The position numbers were made by a program, and so were the translations under genes. 64,000 nucleotides of DNA. Source: Panaeolus papilionaceus (taxonomy: Eukaryota; Basidiomycota; Agaricomycetes; Agaricales). The first letter of the stretch is position 1; each line of letters begins with the position of its first letter. The DNA lies in contig JADNRZ010000023.1 in NCBI GenBank assembly GCA_015501605.1, forward strand, positions 248,001 through 312,000, given 5' to 3'. Positions 1-12,887 of the stretch are shown here, piece by piece. Below the pieces are notes generated by a model, which saw only the letters and a program-made list of their open reading frames with translations, ran no database searches and had not been told where the DNA came from.

Positions 1-2442
1 TCGCTCGTCCACAACACCTCCTTGTGCTCTTGGTTTCATTGCACATGTGCCGCACTATGGTGGAACCCTTCAATAGAACTGCGTACAGAAAATAACGCCT
101 CTGAACACTCACTGGGTGTAAACTCGTAGCCACTGGAGGAAGCGGGTAAGTGCTTCGAACCTTTCCATGCAAAGCTGTGTTCTCACCTCTTGCACGAATG
201 AACTCTTCAATTCGTTGATTGTCCTCGTCCGAGTAGATTATATCCGGTTCACCGGCGCTGTGTGGCAAGTCGTCAAGGATGACGGCGGCGTTTGACTTTG
301 TATCAAAGGCGGGGTGTCCCGAAGGGAGTTCGCCGCGATAACACTTCATTCGACGGGCAAGTTCACGCGTCTTTTTGTATCCCCATCTCATGACAGATAG
401 ATCGTCCGGACTAAAGTTTGTCATATATATAATTAGGGCGCTATATCAGTAAACGCATTGTACTCACTGGTCAAGAAATCCTGGGTGGAAATCGGTTGTC
501 GCGCGAGGGTCTCTGCTAGAAATATGTGAATATCCAGTGGATGCCAGATATCCCTACGAGATGAAAAGAAATGTCAGACTTTGGACTTGGCCGCAAGAAT
601 TCCCTACTTGGAACCATCCTAGAGAGAAAAAGTTGTCCTCGAATGATGGTGGAGGGCCTCCTATGAACCTAAAATCACAACAGTTGACAATGACGAAAGG
701 AAGACACAAATAGCATTTAACGTACGCAGCCATAGGTCCCATGAGGAGAAGAGGTCTATCTGGAGAGTTCGCATAGAAATCGCGCCATCGCATTTGCATT
801 TCTGGAGACAGCTCCTCGAGATCCTGTGAATTGGGTCGAATCTTGATCCCCGCATCTATACCACTGATTCGGTGGGTTATGTTATTGTAAGATGATACAC
901 AAATGTATGGAAATGGACCAACTTGTGTGCCATAAGTCCCTGTCCACTTTGTGACCATAGTTGGACATGATCTATGACAGGTCAGATCGAAGCATCGAAG
1001 CATGTCAGCCGCTCGCAGGATTACCTTCAAGTTGCTTTTCAGTCCCATAAAATATTTCATTCATCGTTTCGATACCCTTTGCTCCGCGGTATGGTGTAAA
1101 GACAATCATATGGTCTGCCCAAGGTGAACAACAATTTAGTCAGACTTCCGCCGAATGAATGAAATAGTTGCATACCCATGTAATTCTCGCCAACCCCAGG
1201 AAGATCGACAACTTGCTTGATATTGAGCTTGTTCATAACCTTGTCTGATCCAATACCAGACCGTTCGAGAATCGATGCCGAACCAAATGTCCCAGCGGCA
1301 AGAACAACAAATTTCGTGGCCCGAGCCTCATTTTCACCAAGTTGAGGATGGGGTATGCTTTGATATTTGACTCCCACCGCACGACCGTTCCTTTCATTGG
1401 CTAATTTCAGCCCAGCACACGAAAAAACATAACGTAGAGATTGACTCACTCAATAATGACTGAATCGACAATGCGCTGTGTCAAAATGGTGAGGTTGGGG
1501 TTTTCAGGTCTATCGTAAATGTAGTGATGCGGAACATCTGAGCGCTTTCCTGTATACTTGTCGATATACCTGGCCCATTTCTTGCAGACAAAGACTTAGT
1601 ATTGGTCAATCGAGGAGTTCTGGACAAGGGGACATACCCCATACTTATTACACTCATAAAATCCGTTTATGTCCCCAGTCATGCTTCGACCTTTGTCATA
1701 CTGTTGTGCTGCCTGCAAAAACGCGTCTCCGATCTGTGTCAAGTCGGGCGCAAACGATACTTTGATGGGGCCAGCTAATCCATGGGTCCCGTTGGGGTCC
1801 TGTTCTTGATAGGTTTCTGCCTACTAACGTTTAATCACGAAGGGACACTACATTGTTCAGATATGTACCTTTTTCGCAAGGGGAATCAGAGAATCAGATC
1901 CCCAGCCTCGATTCCCATAAACCGTTTCCCAGTCGTCATAATCAGAGGCAGGTGGTCGTGTGTACATCATAACTGTATCTATGATCAATTAAAGGAGCAG
2001 CAGATTAATAGGAAATACCCTCACAATTCACAACCGATGCACCACCAACAGCCTTCCCAGTTGGAACAATGGGAGAACGCCCTGCGAGCGATACGCTCGA
2101 CTTCCCAACGTGAAAATGGAGGACCTCCTGGTCTGCTTGCATTCTCATGTACTGTCCAGGTTGAATATGACGTGCTTCATTTTTGACGTGCGAACCGTAT
2201 TCAATAATCTATGAGGGTAAGATATATATGTCGAATGATGCAAGAAAGTCGAATGCGAGACGACTACCAACCAATATTTTAAGGTCGGGGTTGGACTCCA
2301 GGAGTCGACTTGCAGCAATACACGCACAAGGACCACCTAAACACGCATTAGAGGTCAGACCATCTTGCATAATGTTCCGGTTTTCACCTCCTGCAAAGAT
2401 TATGTCGTACTGTGCGGACTGGGGGGTTGAGGAGAAAGCCAT
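1..2442 (-). CDS. GMC oxidoreductase, alcohol (methanol) oxidase type, copy 1; 3' end off window
   Basis: FAD-dependent alcohol oxidase of the GMC family, which oxidises a primary alcohol to an aldehyde and makes H2O2. The N-terminus reads QYDIIFAGGGPCACIAASRL once a short intron is removed, followed by LHFHVGK, a GKAVGGASV flavin segment, YTRPPASDYDDWE, PGVGENYM and a C-terminal CGTCAMKPRAQGGVVDER. About 47 C-terminal residues, including the catalytic Asn segment, lie left of base 1. The start at 2442 (MAFSSTPQ) is chosen because it matches copy 2 and lies 37 bp from a TATA-like CTATATAG. Introns sit at the same places as in copy 2; no frame break was seen. The third Gly of the GxGxxG dinucleotide motif is Ala in both copies. 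Very likely a tandem duplicate of the gene at 3463-6106; substrate not known. Confidence 0.88.
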
Positions 2443-2478
2443 CGAATGTTTTGCTCTAAGACTGAGACGACCTGCCAC

Positions 2479-2486
2479 CTATATAG
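2479..2486 (-). promoter_or_regulatory. TATA-like box of alcohol oxidase copy 1
   Basis: CTATATAG lies 37 bp upstream of the chosen ATG, implying a very short 5' leader. Confidence 0.45.
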
Positions 2487-3462
2487 AAGTAAAATCGACC
2501 CTGATAGGAATAAAGAGTATCCATATTGACAATAAGACTTGAATTGTTCTAATGCGCGGCTAAAGGTCACTGGACGGAGATAGGAGCGGGATTTAGAAGG
2601 GCGAATCAGTAGTCCACTCCAATCTCCTTGATCAACCTGTGAAATACACCCTTTTTGTAGTACAAACCCTGATGATCAGTGCTCCTTGCATTTCATCGAG
2701 TACAAGCCTGCATATACGGAAGCGAATTAGCGTTATGCAATGACAAAGGACTTTGGGATTCATGATCAAGCCTAGCAAGACAGTAAGTAAGTTGAAGGTA
2801 TTGGCGAAAGAGCCACCTCGAAAAAAAGGCTTAGGCTGGTCTCGAAGGGCTTTTCCCACGGGTCTCGTCATCCTCGGTCCGAGTGCACCTGAAGATGTTA
2901 CAGTGGTTTGTGAACGGCCTGGGGTAAGCTTAAGCCCTCGGTTATGCTATGGTGAGGCAGATCATGATCAAATGTCACATACAAGCGAGTGTCCTAGGGG
3001 TTTTGAAGTTGCTGAACGCAAACAAACAGGATGAGTAGGTACCTATTGCAATTGTTGCTCCATTCTATGAATCTCTGTTGGCATTCGAACTTCGAAGCCT
3101 CGTGTTACGGGCGCTAATGAGACACATATATTACATTATACCCACATGGGGGTCCTTGGAAAATGCCGTCTCTAGATATCCCGGTGCCTAGCGTACGCCC
3201 TATAAATACACGACTAATCGACCCTCATTCGGACGCACGGTACGAAGATTCATACACTTCTCAGCCTCATAAAATGCTGTCAATGATGTCCCAGACATAG
3301 ATAGCTCAGCAGCTATCTGAGTGCTCACAGCAAACTGGCCATAGAGTCATCTTGTTCAACATTCGGGAGCAAACTTCGAACAAGTGCTATTCCAGACCAT
3401 TAAGTGACCACATTCAAGTATGCATCATTATCAGCGAATAAAACCACACCAACCAGTAAATC
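2487..3462. other. Intergenic spacer between the two alcohol oxidase genes
   Basis: About 1 kb with no coding frame that looks real. It must hold the copy 1 upstream promoter and the copy 2 terminator. Small open frames here have no recognisable motif. Confidence 0.6.
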
Positions 3463-6106
3463 TTAAGCCCTAAGTCTCAAATCCTCTGCAATAAGAATCG
3501 CCGCCTTCTCACCAATGGCAATGGCCGTGTTGTATGTATTGGCAGCGACATTGCCCGGGAAAATACTGCAGTCTGTAGGTTCAAAGGGTATGAGTTATCA
3601 AGGACAGGAATAAGAACGTGGACTATGTATACATACCTGCAACTTTGAGTCCTTGCACACCGTAAACATTCAAGCGTTCATCGACAACTCCACCCTGATC
3701 CCGAGGCTTCATAGCACATGTCCCGCACTAAACGAGGGAGAAAACAGGGTCAAAACAAGCTCAAAAAGCATCGCCATATTCGATACTTACAGAATGCCAT
3801 GTTGTTGCCACTTGAGAAAATATTTTAGACCGAATTACTGCATCATAAAGCCATAAACCGTACCTCTTTCTCGAATGAACTCTTCAATGCGTTTGTTATC
3901 CTCATCAGAGTACACAAGGTCAGGTTCATCGAATCCATGGGGTGCATCGTCGATAATGCAAGTAGCAGCCGAGCCTTTGTCGAAGTCAGGATGCCCTGAC
4001 GGGATCTCACCGCGATAGCACCTCATCCGGCGAGCATGCTCGCGCGATTTCTTGTATCCCCATCTCATCACAGCCAAATCTGCAGGACTAAGTACACGTA
4101 TGTGAGGCACAGGCCAAAAAAATTCAAGGAGATTTACTGGTCAAGATATCCTGGATGGAAATCGTATGGTGTGCGGGGGTCCCTGCTGGAGATGTGCGAA
4201 TAGCCAATGGAAGCGAGGTGGCCCTTTGAAAAGGTTAGAGATTAACGCAACACAAGGAGGCTATTAAATAAAATTACAGGGAAGTAAGCCACAGTGAAGA
4301 ATTTCTCATCAAACGATGGAGGAGCTCCAATGAATCTATGGAGCAGTAGAGGTTATGGTCAGTAGCAGCTCCTTCATAAGCTATAATTTGACTCACGCAG
4401 CCATACTAGCCATGAGTAACAGAGGCCTATCTGGAGCATTTGCATAGTAACTCTTCCATCTCTCGTCGATATGGGGAGACATTTCCTGAAGCTCTTGAGC
4501 ATTGGGCCGAAGCTTGACGCCTGCATCGACGCAACTGTTCATTTTTATCAGTCATAGACTCATAGTCCATCAAGGAGAAGGGATAAACGAACTTGTGGGA
4601 CATCAAACCCTGTCCAGTCTTAGCCCAAACCTGCTCGTATTCTATGAATAGGATTTAGTTCGATGCTAGCTGGTATCCATATCATAAACATACTCTCAAA
4701 CTGCTTCTCAGGTCCATAGAATATCTCATCAAGAGTTTCGATATCGTCAGTTCCGCGGTAGGGAGGGAAAACGACCATATGGTCTGATCAAGACGTCAAT
4801 AAATGCGAATATGCTTTGAGCGTGAAAGCATGTACCCATATAATTCTCCCCAACGCCAGGGAGATCGACTACTTGAGGGATGTCGAGTTGCTGAAGGACC
4901 TTGCTGGACCCAATACCAGATCTCTCAAGAATTGCAGGCGATCCAAAGGCTCCTGCACCTAGGACGACAAGCTTTGCAGCACGAGCTTCATATTCACCGG
5001 ATTGTTCTGGGTTTGTGCTTTGATATTTGACTCCGACTGCTCGTCCATTACTGAAAGAACAAACATCAGATTAATGAAAACACGTCTCCATGAATCAGGT
5101 ACACATACTCGATAATGACGGAATCTACCTGTCGCTGCGTTAAAATGGTGAGATTTGGGGTTGTAGGTTTGTTATAGATATAGTGGTGAGGAGCATCTGA
5201 GCGCCTTCCAGTCTCGACATCTATGTACCTCGCCCATTTCTAGAAGGAAGACAGTTGGTGAGTACAAGTCGGAGAGGTCAACCATAGCACATCTTACCCC
5301 GTACTTATCAACCTCGTAGAAGTCATTTATGTCATCAGTCTCCCCTCGTCCCTTGTCGTATCCCTTTGCAGCATTGATGAAGTCGTCTCCAACTTTGGTT
5401 AAATCAGGGGCGAAGGATACTTTGATAGGCCCTGAGGTTCCGTGCGTCCCATTCGTATCTGGCGCTTGATATGTCTCTGCCTAATATTTGTGCGTTAGTT
5501 TGGGGTGTATGTAACCACAAAGACAATCATTAACACACCTTTTGCAAAAGGGGGATCAACGTATCAGAGCCCCAGCCTTTGTTTCCATGAACAGTCTCCC
5601 AATCATCAAAGTCTGAGGCAGCAGCACGAGTGTATATCATGACTAAATCCGAGGTCAAGTAGCGAATTAGGGGATGTACCAGACCTCTCACAGTTAACAA
5701 CAGAGCCACCACCGACAGCTTTCCCAGAGGGAACTATCGGCGAGCGTCCATCGAGTGCTGGGCTAGGCTTCCCAACATGGAAATGAAGGACGCTTGGGTC
5801 AGCTTGGAGTCTCATAAATTGTGCAGGCTGGACATGTCGCGGTTCATTCTTAACATGCGAGCCATATTCAATAATCTACGATACAGAGATTCAGCGATCA
5901 CTAATGGTCACAAACATCCACAAGAGCGAGCCACTCACCAGGATATTGAGATTGGGATCATCCTCGAGGAGTCTGCTTGCAGCGATGCATGCACAAGGTC
6001 CACCTAATAGGCGTGAATGGTAGAGAGCAGGTGAAGGTTGTGAACACTTACCTCCAGCGAAGATGATATCGTATTGAGAGGATGCTTGGTTTGGAGAGGA
6101 AGACAT
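3463..6106 (-). CDS. GMC oxidoreductase, alcohol (methanol) oxidase type, copy 2
   Basis: Complete gene with many short introns, about 650 residues as usual for fungal alcohol oxidases. Exon 1 (6052-6106) gives MSSSPNQASSQYDIIFAGG and joins GGPCACIAASRL. Later exons carry LHFHVGKPSPALDGRSPIVP, GKAVGGGSVVN, MIYTRAAASDFDDWE, SGIGSSKVL, PGVGENYM, MAFIGAPP, TTWHSCGTCAMKPRDQGG and the last exon, CSIFPGNVAANTYNTAIAIG. The active-site His (WHSC) and Asn (TYNT) pair of the family is present. The protein ends DLRLRA, which is not a canonical PTS1 signal, and no secretion signal is seen, so its compartment is uncertain. The start at 6106 is preferred to an ATG at 6118 because it matches copy 1. Same strand, same intron positions and close motifs make it a tandem duplicate of the gene at 1-2442. 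Confidence 0.9.
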
Positions 6107-6132
6107 TACTTTAAGCATTGGAGTTCTCCCTC

Positions 6133-6142
6133 ATATATATAG
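6133..6142 (-). promoter_or_regulatory. TATA-like box of alcohol oxidase copy 2
   Basis: An alternating TA tract lies about 30 bp upstream of the chosen ATG, in the same relative place as in copy 1, again implying a very short leader. Confidence 0.4.
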
Positions 6143-9100
6143 ATAATCAAACCAAGATGGAATAGCATCCTCGCTACAAGCGCGAAGGGTTACCGCAGCA
6201 GTTAGTCGAGTCCGGCGGCGCTTGGCGCAATAAGAAGTAGACTACTCTGCCAAGGTCGGCGATTCCTTCTCATGAACATGCGAAGGAGTCTCCACAAATG
6301 ATTTTAAGCATTCAAACCAGAGGCAATGAAGATGATAAAAAACATCTCATACCTGCACGCGAATCAATACCGGTTACTCAACGCCCTCACCCGACTCAAC
6401 AGCAACGAGATTTGACGTGAGTATTGAGAAACATCATGCTGAATGGAATGTTTACTATAGCACGAGCAATGGAATGGTTTGGACTCCTTTGAAAGTCGCA
6501 AGATTAGAATGGACCGGTTGATAAGCAAGCCATTCGTGACACCATGTTGCCAATCAAAGAAAAAAGCAAAAAACAGGCTACCAGATCAAAAAAATTGCTG
6601 CAAGGTGGATTGTAGAACATAAACTACATCGGCACGAGGCGAGTAGAAGCCTTTATTTTAGGACATAGTATACAAATTGGTATGAGAACTTTGAACAGAA
6701 AAGAAACCATTAATAGGCTTGCTTGATCATGATGGTGGTGAAAGAAAGAAGTCAGAAAGTAATGACCACGCCACTGTATGGACTTTAAAAGTCCCACGGC
6801 TTGGGTCGGCCGGTCCGGGAGCAATTGATGCCTTCTGCCTGCAGTTTGCGTCCTTTCCAAGCGCACAGGAGGACCCATGAATTTTGAAAAAACAACTAAT
6901 GCACCTAAATTCACAGAGCCCAAGGTAAAGCTATCATGTTGAGTTACGGATTTCACGATGGTCAGGCGTTGCTGCGCTGTGAGGCCCTGAGCGGTCATGG
7001 GCGCTAATGCAACTACTGACAGTGAATATTACGAAAGTACTAGAGTTCCATCTCAATCTATTATAGTCTGCAAAATCTCTGACACTTCCGCCACGAGCGT
7101 TCCTGGTCATGAGCACTTGCTACAACCTCAGGCCCTTGATTGCGACTCCAGCGGACTAGCTAATAGTAGCCTTTCAAGTTGTGTCGTACGAGGGTTTATA
7201 TCACCATAACTCACGATAGATTGGTGAATTAGCATATGTACTCTGGAAGTACTTAACAGTATAAGGCTCTCGCTAACTCATTCTCATATACACATCTCCG
7301 TCTCGTTCGGCGGCTTGTTGAAACACAACGATAGACCGCCGGCGAAATCAATAGCAAGAGCGCAGTGATCCCTACGCCCATGACGCATCGCAACGAGGGC
7401 TACCTTGAATCCTATGACGATCCCGTCCAACTCTGAAGAGAGAACCCCAGCGCAGTATTACATTCATCTCCGTTTCATAAATGAGCTTATTCTGTTATTA
7501 GGGTTGTAGGCCGAGCATATCGGTGTTCATTCATTCACGTATGTTCAAAAGGCATGTCTGTCGGAAATGAGAAACCCGGGAGAGTTTCGAACGTGTTCAC
7601 TCACGGATATTCAAAGGCTACACAAAGCCTAACCATGGCCGCAGTTCCTACAGTCCCGCGATCGCTCGACCGCCGAGAATACAAGTGACAAAAGGTGCCA
7701 GACATCGACGCGCACCAAATCGAGCACACAACACCTCCAAATGCTACACATTGTCCCAAAGCGGATATCATTTCCATAACCAGCGAGGCTCTTGCGAACT
7801 GCTTGAGGCTAAGCTTCGCCCTTTGCCCCTCTTAGCCCCTGTCAAAAACATGTCAATGACTCATCCCATTCGCGCCACGCGACATTTCAATTATGTATGA
7901 ATTTCAAAACGCGTAAAATCCCAAACGCCGTGAGTATCCTATGACGCAAACCCCTTGGCGCGCGGTGCAGAGTTCCAGCGCAAAGTATGCAGATTTCACC
8001 GCCAATGCATAATCGCCCCCCTCCCCCCCGCGCGCTTCCTTCATTCCCATTCACTTCCCCAGAATCCCCATCCCAAGCGCTCTGCTTCTCCCGAGGCGGA
8101 AGCATTCATTAACCACACGTCCAACCTCACCCCTCAAGCACGAGACGCAACAGCCCCCCCCCCCCCCCAGACTCGCCAGCACACCAAAACTTCTATTCTC
8201 GGAATGAGATCCTCGTGTCACCCCTCCTAATAAAGTTCAAAGAACCTCATGCCACCGCTAAGTTCTTACTTTATACATCTCACCACCAGCCAATGAACGA
8301 GCAAAAAAGCATCACCACGAAACCTAATCCAATCCAATCCTTTCAGATTCATTACGCCCAGCCCAATTAAACCCCCTCAACACAGCCTCTTCCGACGCAG
8401 CTACCCCGAACCCGGGACAGGATCTCGCTTCGAAATGGAAGTGGTTCGGGTTCGGGATCAGGATTCTGTCAAATTCACTTTCTCTCTCAGTCTGCACGCC
8501 ATCGTAGCTATATTTACGCTACTTTACTTATGGACATCTGAAGCGCACCATATTCTACCCAGCCAATAAGACCAAGTAAGAGTGTGAAAAAGCCATTTTT
8601 GAGCTTGTTCTACTCACGAGTGTATGTGGCGAATGATGGACACGAAAGAGACAGCGTTGGTGCACATCTGGATGATAAGAGAAACACAGAACACCGGATC
8701 TTGGTGGTCGAAGCAACCACATATCTGGCGAGCGGTACAAGACAATTCTCTGAAGATGCTGCAGGATTCAAATGGAACATGTGGGACGTTGATTAAACGG
8801 GAGAATGCATGTCCTTGTCGCCAACAATGACACCATTAGTGCAAAGAAGCTATCATTGGATGGTTGCCAGCAGAACGTGTATGACATGATAACCATGTGT
8901 AACATCGAGCACGCTGACATCTCGGCGACCGTGAAAACGGATACGCAACCATTGCTCAAGCTCACGTCAAACAAAAAAAAAATAGAAAAAGCACAGATGA
9001 GTAAAATTATAGAAAGATAGATACAAATACATTTGGATAAAAAAGATAAAAGATTTGTGGACAACAGCGTTGAAGCGCGTTAGACGACGTTACATAGCAC

Positions 9101-10248
9101 AACATCAAATTTATGTAAAAGAAATGACAAGGCAGACATAGATGAGCGCCTGGGAGAGACACAGATAGATAAAGGGAAGTAGAGGAACGAATGGCAAATT
9201 GCGAGATGAAGAACAAAAAAAATGAGAAAACAACATTTCAGAATTGATCATAACGAATAAGTCAAAAGAGGAACGAAAGGAATCGCAGAAACTGCGTTGT
9301 GTCGAGATACTTTACTAGATACCTCTGGAGGAGATGCTGGTGTTTGAAAATTCGGAGGAGGATGTGAGGGAAATACAAAGGGCTCGACAGAGGTTGGAGA
9401 AATAGAAAGGGACGGAACCGTTGATGATATGCCGAGGAACCAGAGAAACCAGTTCCAAGTTATGAATCCAGATCATAAGAATAAATATCATGGACAACAG
9501 AAAACATTGCGAGAGAGAGATTCGGCGGAGAGAAGGAAGGAAATTATTTCAACCAAAGCAAGGAAAAAAAATGAATGAATGAATGAGGCAAGTAAAATAA
9601 TGACCGTCCATCCGTCGCAGAAAAATTTCGCAAAATACGGATACATCATCAATGATCGTAAGATCGTGGATAAGCTGGAGAGAAGAAAATAGATAGAAAA
9701 AAACACTAGGTTTTGGCTGTGTTTGTGTTTCGGAAGGGAAATATTGGTTTAACGAGAGGGGTATTTTGTTCCACCGCGCCTGAGGGGAGCGCAATGGTAA
9801 ACAAAACAGGCAGGAAGGGAGTGTGGGCGTAGGCAACATGGGGACTGACAATGTGAGGACTGTTGGGGCTAGAAAGTTGTGATAGTGGCTGGTGGATATG
9901 AGGAGCGGACGAGGAGATAAAAACTGGGCTGGATGATGCAAATTGGCTGATGATACAACATGCTGTTTTCGTGTGATGGGTCCCAATGATTAATACAACA
10001 GAAAAAAAAAAGAACAAAACGAGGCGGATGGGCTGTGGAGAAGAAAAGATTGTTCGTTGAATGCAGAGCTTGCGGAATTGGGAAATAGACTGGCTGGATG
10101 TAGACTACGAAAGAGAGAAAACGTCTATGCATCAAACAAGAAAAAATGATGCTTTCTCCTTTGCGTCTTCCGAGCCCCTTTGCAAGAATGCAAGATAAAT
10201 AATTGTCGTCGTCGTCCCCGTTCAACTTGAAACACGGGACACTGATTG
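6143..10248. other. Gene-poor 4.1-kb region
   Basis: No recognisable gene. On the minus strand an open frame at 6624-6998 (124 codons) has a possible AATAAA at its end and a TATA-like sequence near 7195, but no known motif, so it is only a candidate. A run of 15 C lies at 8154-8168. From about 9000 to 10250 the plus strand is purine-rich, so the minus strand is T/C-rich; this may be the 3' region of the gene ending at 10249. Confidence 0.5.
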
Positions 10249-12338
10249 TCAAGTCTGAACCAAATCAATACCAGCACCCAACCCTCGCTCGTCCTGCCTT
10301 GATCCAGAACTTGAGACAGCTGCGGCAGCAGCTTGCAATGCTTGTGCGTGACGTAGCTGCTCCTCCTCGAAAAGCTTGCGTCCAACGTCGGCCCGGAGTC
10401 CCAGGTTCGACCTTTGAGCGTGTGTAGGTTGTGCTCGGGATGGTGATGATGGCGAGGCATTAATAAACTCGTGTATATTGAAATCGGGCGTACCCGCCGC
10501 ATTTCCACCAGCCGTTCCTGTCGTCGTTGTCGCCACAGGTTTCGATCTAGGGCTCGCTGTGGCGTCCTTATTTGTTGCCGGACTGGCCGGTGCGGAAGGG
10601 ATGGGTAATGGAGCCGGAGGCAAGAGTCTTGAGGGTGAATCGACATCCATTGTTATCGAACTCGTGACACCAGAGCTCGCAAGGTGGGAAGCGTGCCCAT
10701 CCTTCGTCTGGGTTCTCGGAGCGCCGCCCAATTCGGCACCGATGCTAGAGATACTCGAGGTAAAGCTACTCTCGCCACCTCTGGCCAAAGCAGGAGCCAT
10801 CTTGTGTGTACCTGCCGAAAGATCCTCGTGTGTATGAGGATGATCTGGAGCGGAGCTAGAAGGGAAGAGAACCCTTCCTTTCGTGCGCAATGGGCCGGTT
10901 CCGCCTCCTAATGCTCGATAGGCTGCTAGATCCTTCGAGTCCTTGGTGGCAGCTCTTGCGGGCGAGGGCGATGTTGCAAGATATAACATTAAATTGGCAG
11001 CCTCATTGTCAGTCGGAGCAGCACGTGGGGTTGTCTGCTGTCGCGGTGTACCTCCACGTCCAGCAGGTGGTGATGGTGTATGGGTACGTTCAACTAACGT
11101 GGCAGTAGGAGCTAGTGACGAAGGTGCAGCTGTCCTCGCTGAAGATTGAGCAAAGTGCGAATACGAAAACACCGATCCATGTTCAGAACCATCTATACTC
11201 GAGCGAGGAGAAGACGCGCTTCCGGTAATGGAAGGCCTATGGTGGTGCATGAGTAATGAAGTCAGGGTGGCGGCGGCTTTCATATCGACGTCTCCATCTA
11301 CATCCATGCTGTCAGTCGCGATCTGTTTCTGCTTTCCCTTGTCAACCGATGCAGTCTTGCCTCGTCGTCTGTTCGGAGAAACAGGAGGCTTCGCGTTCTT
11401 GGCTGGTTTTTGTTTAGATTGTGGACGTGCTGGGTCATTACGCGGGGAGGTCCTAGAGGGACGTGCCCTGGGAGATGGAGTAGGTCTGGAAGGTGCGGGA
11501 ACAGGTGGGTCATTAGGATTGTGGACGGTACGCGCCTGTCTAGCTGGAGGTGGTGCGAGGATTGCGGAGAAGAGATTCGGAGCTTGGCCGGTTTTTCTGA
11601 GACTGGCCGTTATATCACTGGCAGAATAAGAATGAGAGTGCGCAGCGGAGGGCTGATGGCTCCGAGGAGAAGACACGGCGGCTGGAGGGGCCATGAACCC
11701 TGAGGCTCCTCGCCTAGTAGTACCGGGGCCTGGCGTGTTAGAAGCTTGTGTAGCCGGAGGTGGGTGATAGTTTGTTGAGGTGGATGCACCTACTGCCTTG
11801 CGTTTGGCAGCGATTGTACGATTGAAAGAGGCCGTTTGACTCTGACCTTGGGTCTCAAGATCACGCAGCGGGACATGAGGAATGTTGTGTGTAGCCTTGT
11901 AGGATGCATATGAGAGACGCGCTCGCAAAGCGCGAGTTACCTGTGGGAATGATGATGAGTAAGGTCAATAGGTGGTTTCACATAATAATCTAGAGAAAGA
12001 ATTAAAGGATTCAAGGTGAACATTAAATAGAAAGAAATTATTATTAATGTTCGACCAGAGGTTATATTGACCATGCAGAATCCGCGTCTTACGGAAAAGA
12101 CTGCATGATGTGCTTGCTCACAGCCTCCAACGATGTGGTGGACGCGTCTTGGAAAGTAAATTTTACGCACCATTGCAATCTCTGCTCTTGCTAGAAACTT
12201 TTGAACAGCTTTCTGTCGTTGTTCTCTCTCGAAAGTATCAGATGAAGTAGTAGAATCTGACTGCTGAGAGCCAGGGCCAGGGGCGAGATAAGCCATGGGA
12301 GGTGATGGCGACGTGGCTGAAGACGACGGAGTCGCCAT
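10249..12338 (-). CDS. Whi5/Nrm1-like G1/S transcription repressor
   Basis: Two exons (12171-12338 and 10249-11940; 229-nt intron) encode 619 residues. The recognisable part spans the splice site: RQKAVQKFLARAEIAM joins VTRALRARLSYASYKATHN and then VPLRDLE. This fits the short GTB motif of Whi5/Nrm1-type repressors (Leu/Arg-rich helix, then RLxYAxxK, then a Leu-Glu helix), which contacts SBF/MBF. The rest is Ser/Pro/Thr/Ala-rich and probably disordered, with many SP/TP sites as expected for a CDK target. Start chosen at MATPSSSATS; an upstream in-frame ATG at 12515 would add 59 residues. The function is inferred from the one motif only. Confidence 0.6.
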
Positions 12339-12887
12339 AAACGCGTTGAGGTCGTACTCGTATGTATAAGACGATGATAAAGGAGAGCTTGTCGCTGTTC
12401 CTGACGGCGGACAGAGGAAATTAAGGGTCAAGCGCGTTGAGTTGTATTGCGGAGAGAGGGAGACTGAGAGAGTTGGCAAGGTCCCTGCGAGAAACGCGAC
12501 GACGCGTATCGGCATTCTCCGGGTTTCGCAACTTCAAATCCTCGGCCGGTCAGCCCTTGTCAGAAATTGAATCCGGGTTCATGTTCCGTTTTTATTTTCT
12601 GATTTTTGTTTATTTTATTCATTTCTTGACATTTGACTCGGATGGTTCGAAGTAATTGACAGTCAGAATACTTGAAGGAATTATTCTAGATTTTATCTTT
12701 CTTTTTTATTGTTTCACCGATACCGGTATTTAATCATCATCTGACCTCCAGGCCGTAAATGTGTGCACAGATGATGCAACATCAGTTTCCTGCTCGAACC
12801 CAAAGCACAAATCCGTCCGTCTGTCGTCTGATGCTAAGCTTGAAAGCGCCAACCCATATGTATTCATCTGTCTTGTCAAACGTGGTG
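12339..12887. other. Intergenic region
   Basis: Lies between the Whi5-like start and the RAI1 stop. AT-rich; nothing else recognised. Confidence 0.5.

Noticed and set aside
945..1000. Apparent one-base deletion in alcohol oxidase copy 1
   Set aside because: First alignment suggested 41 versus 42 nt, but with correct splice sites the exon equals the copy 2 exon (50 nt) and reads QLWSQSGQGLMAHK in frame.
8154..8168. Run of 15 C
   Set aside because: Simple homopolymer; no structure or gene linked to it.
10478..11629. Several plus-strand frames
   Set aside because: Antisense shadows of the Ser/Ala/Pro-rich Whi5-like exon.
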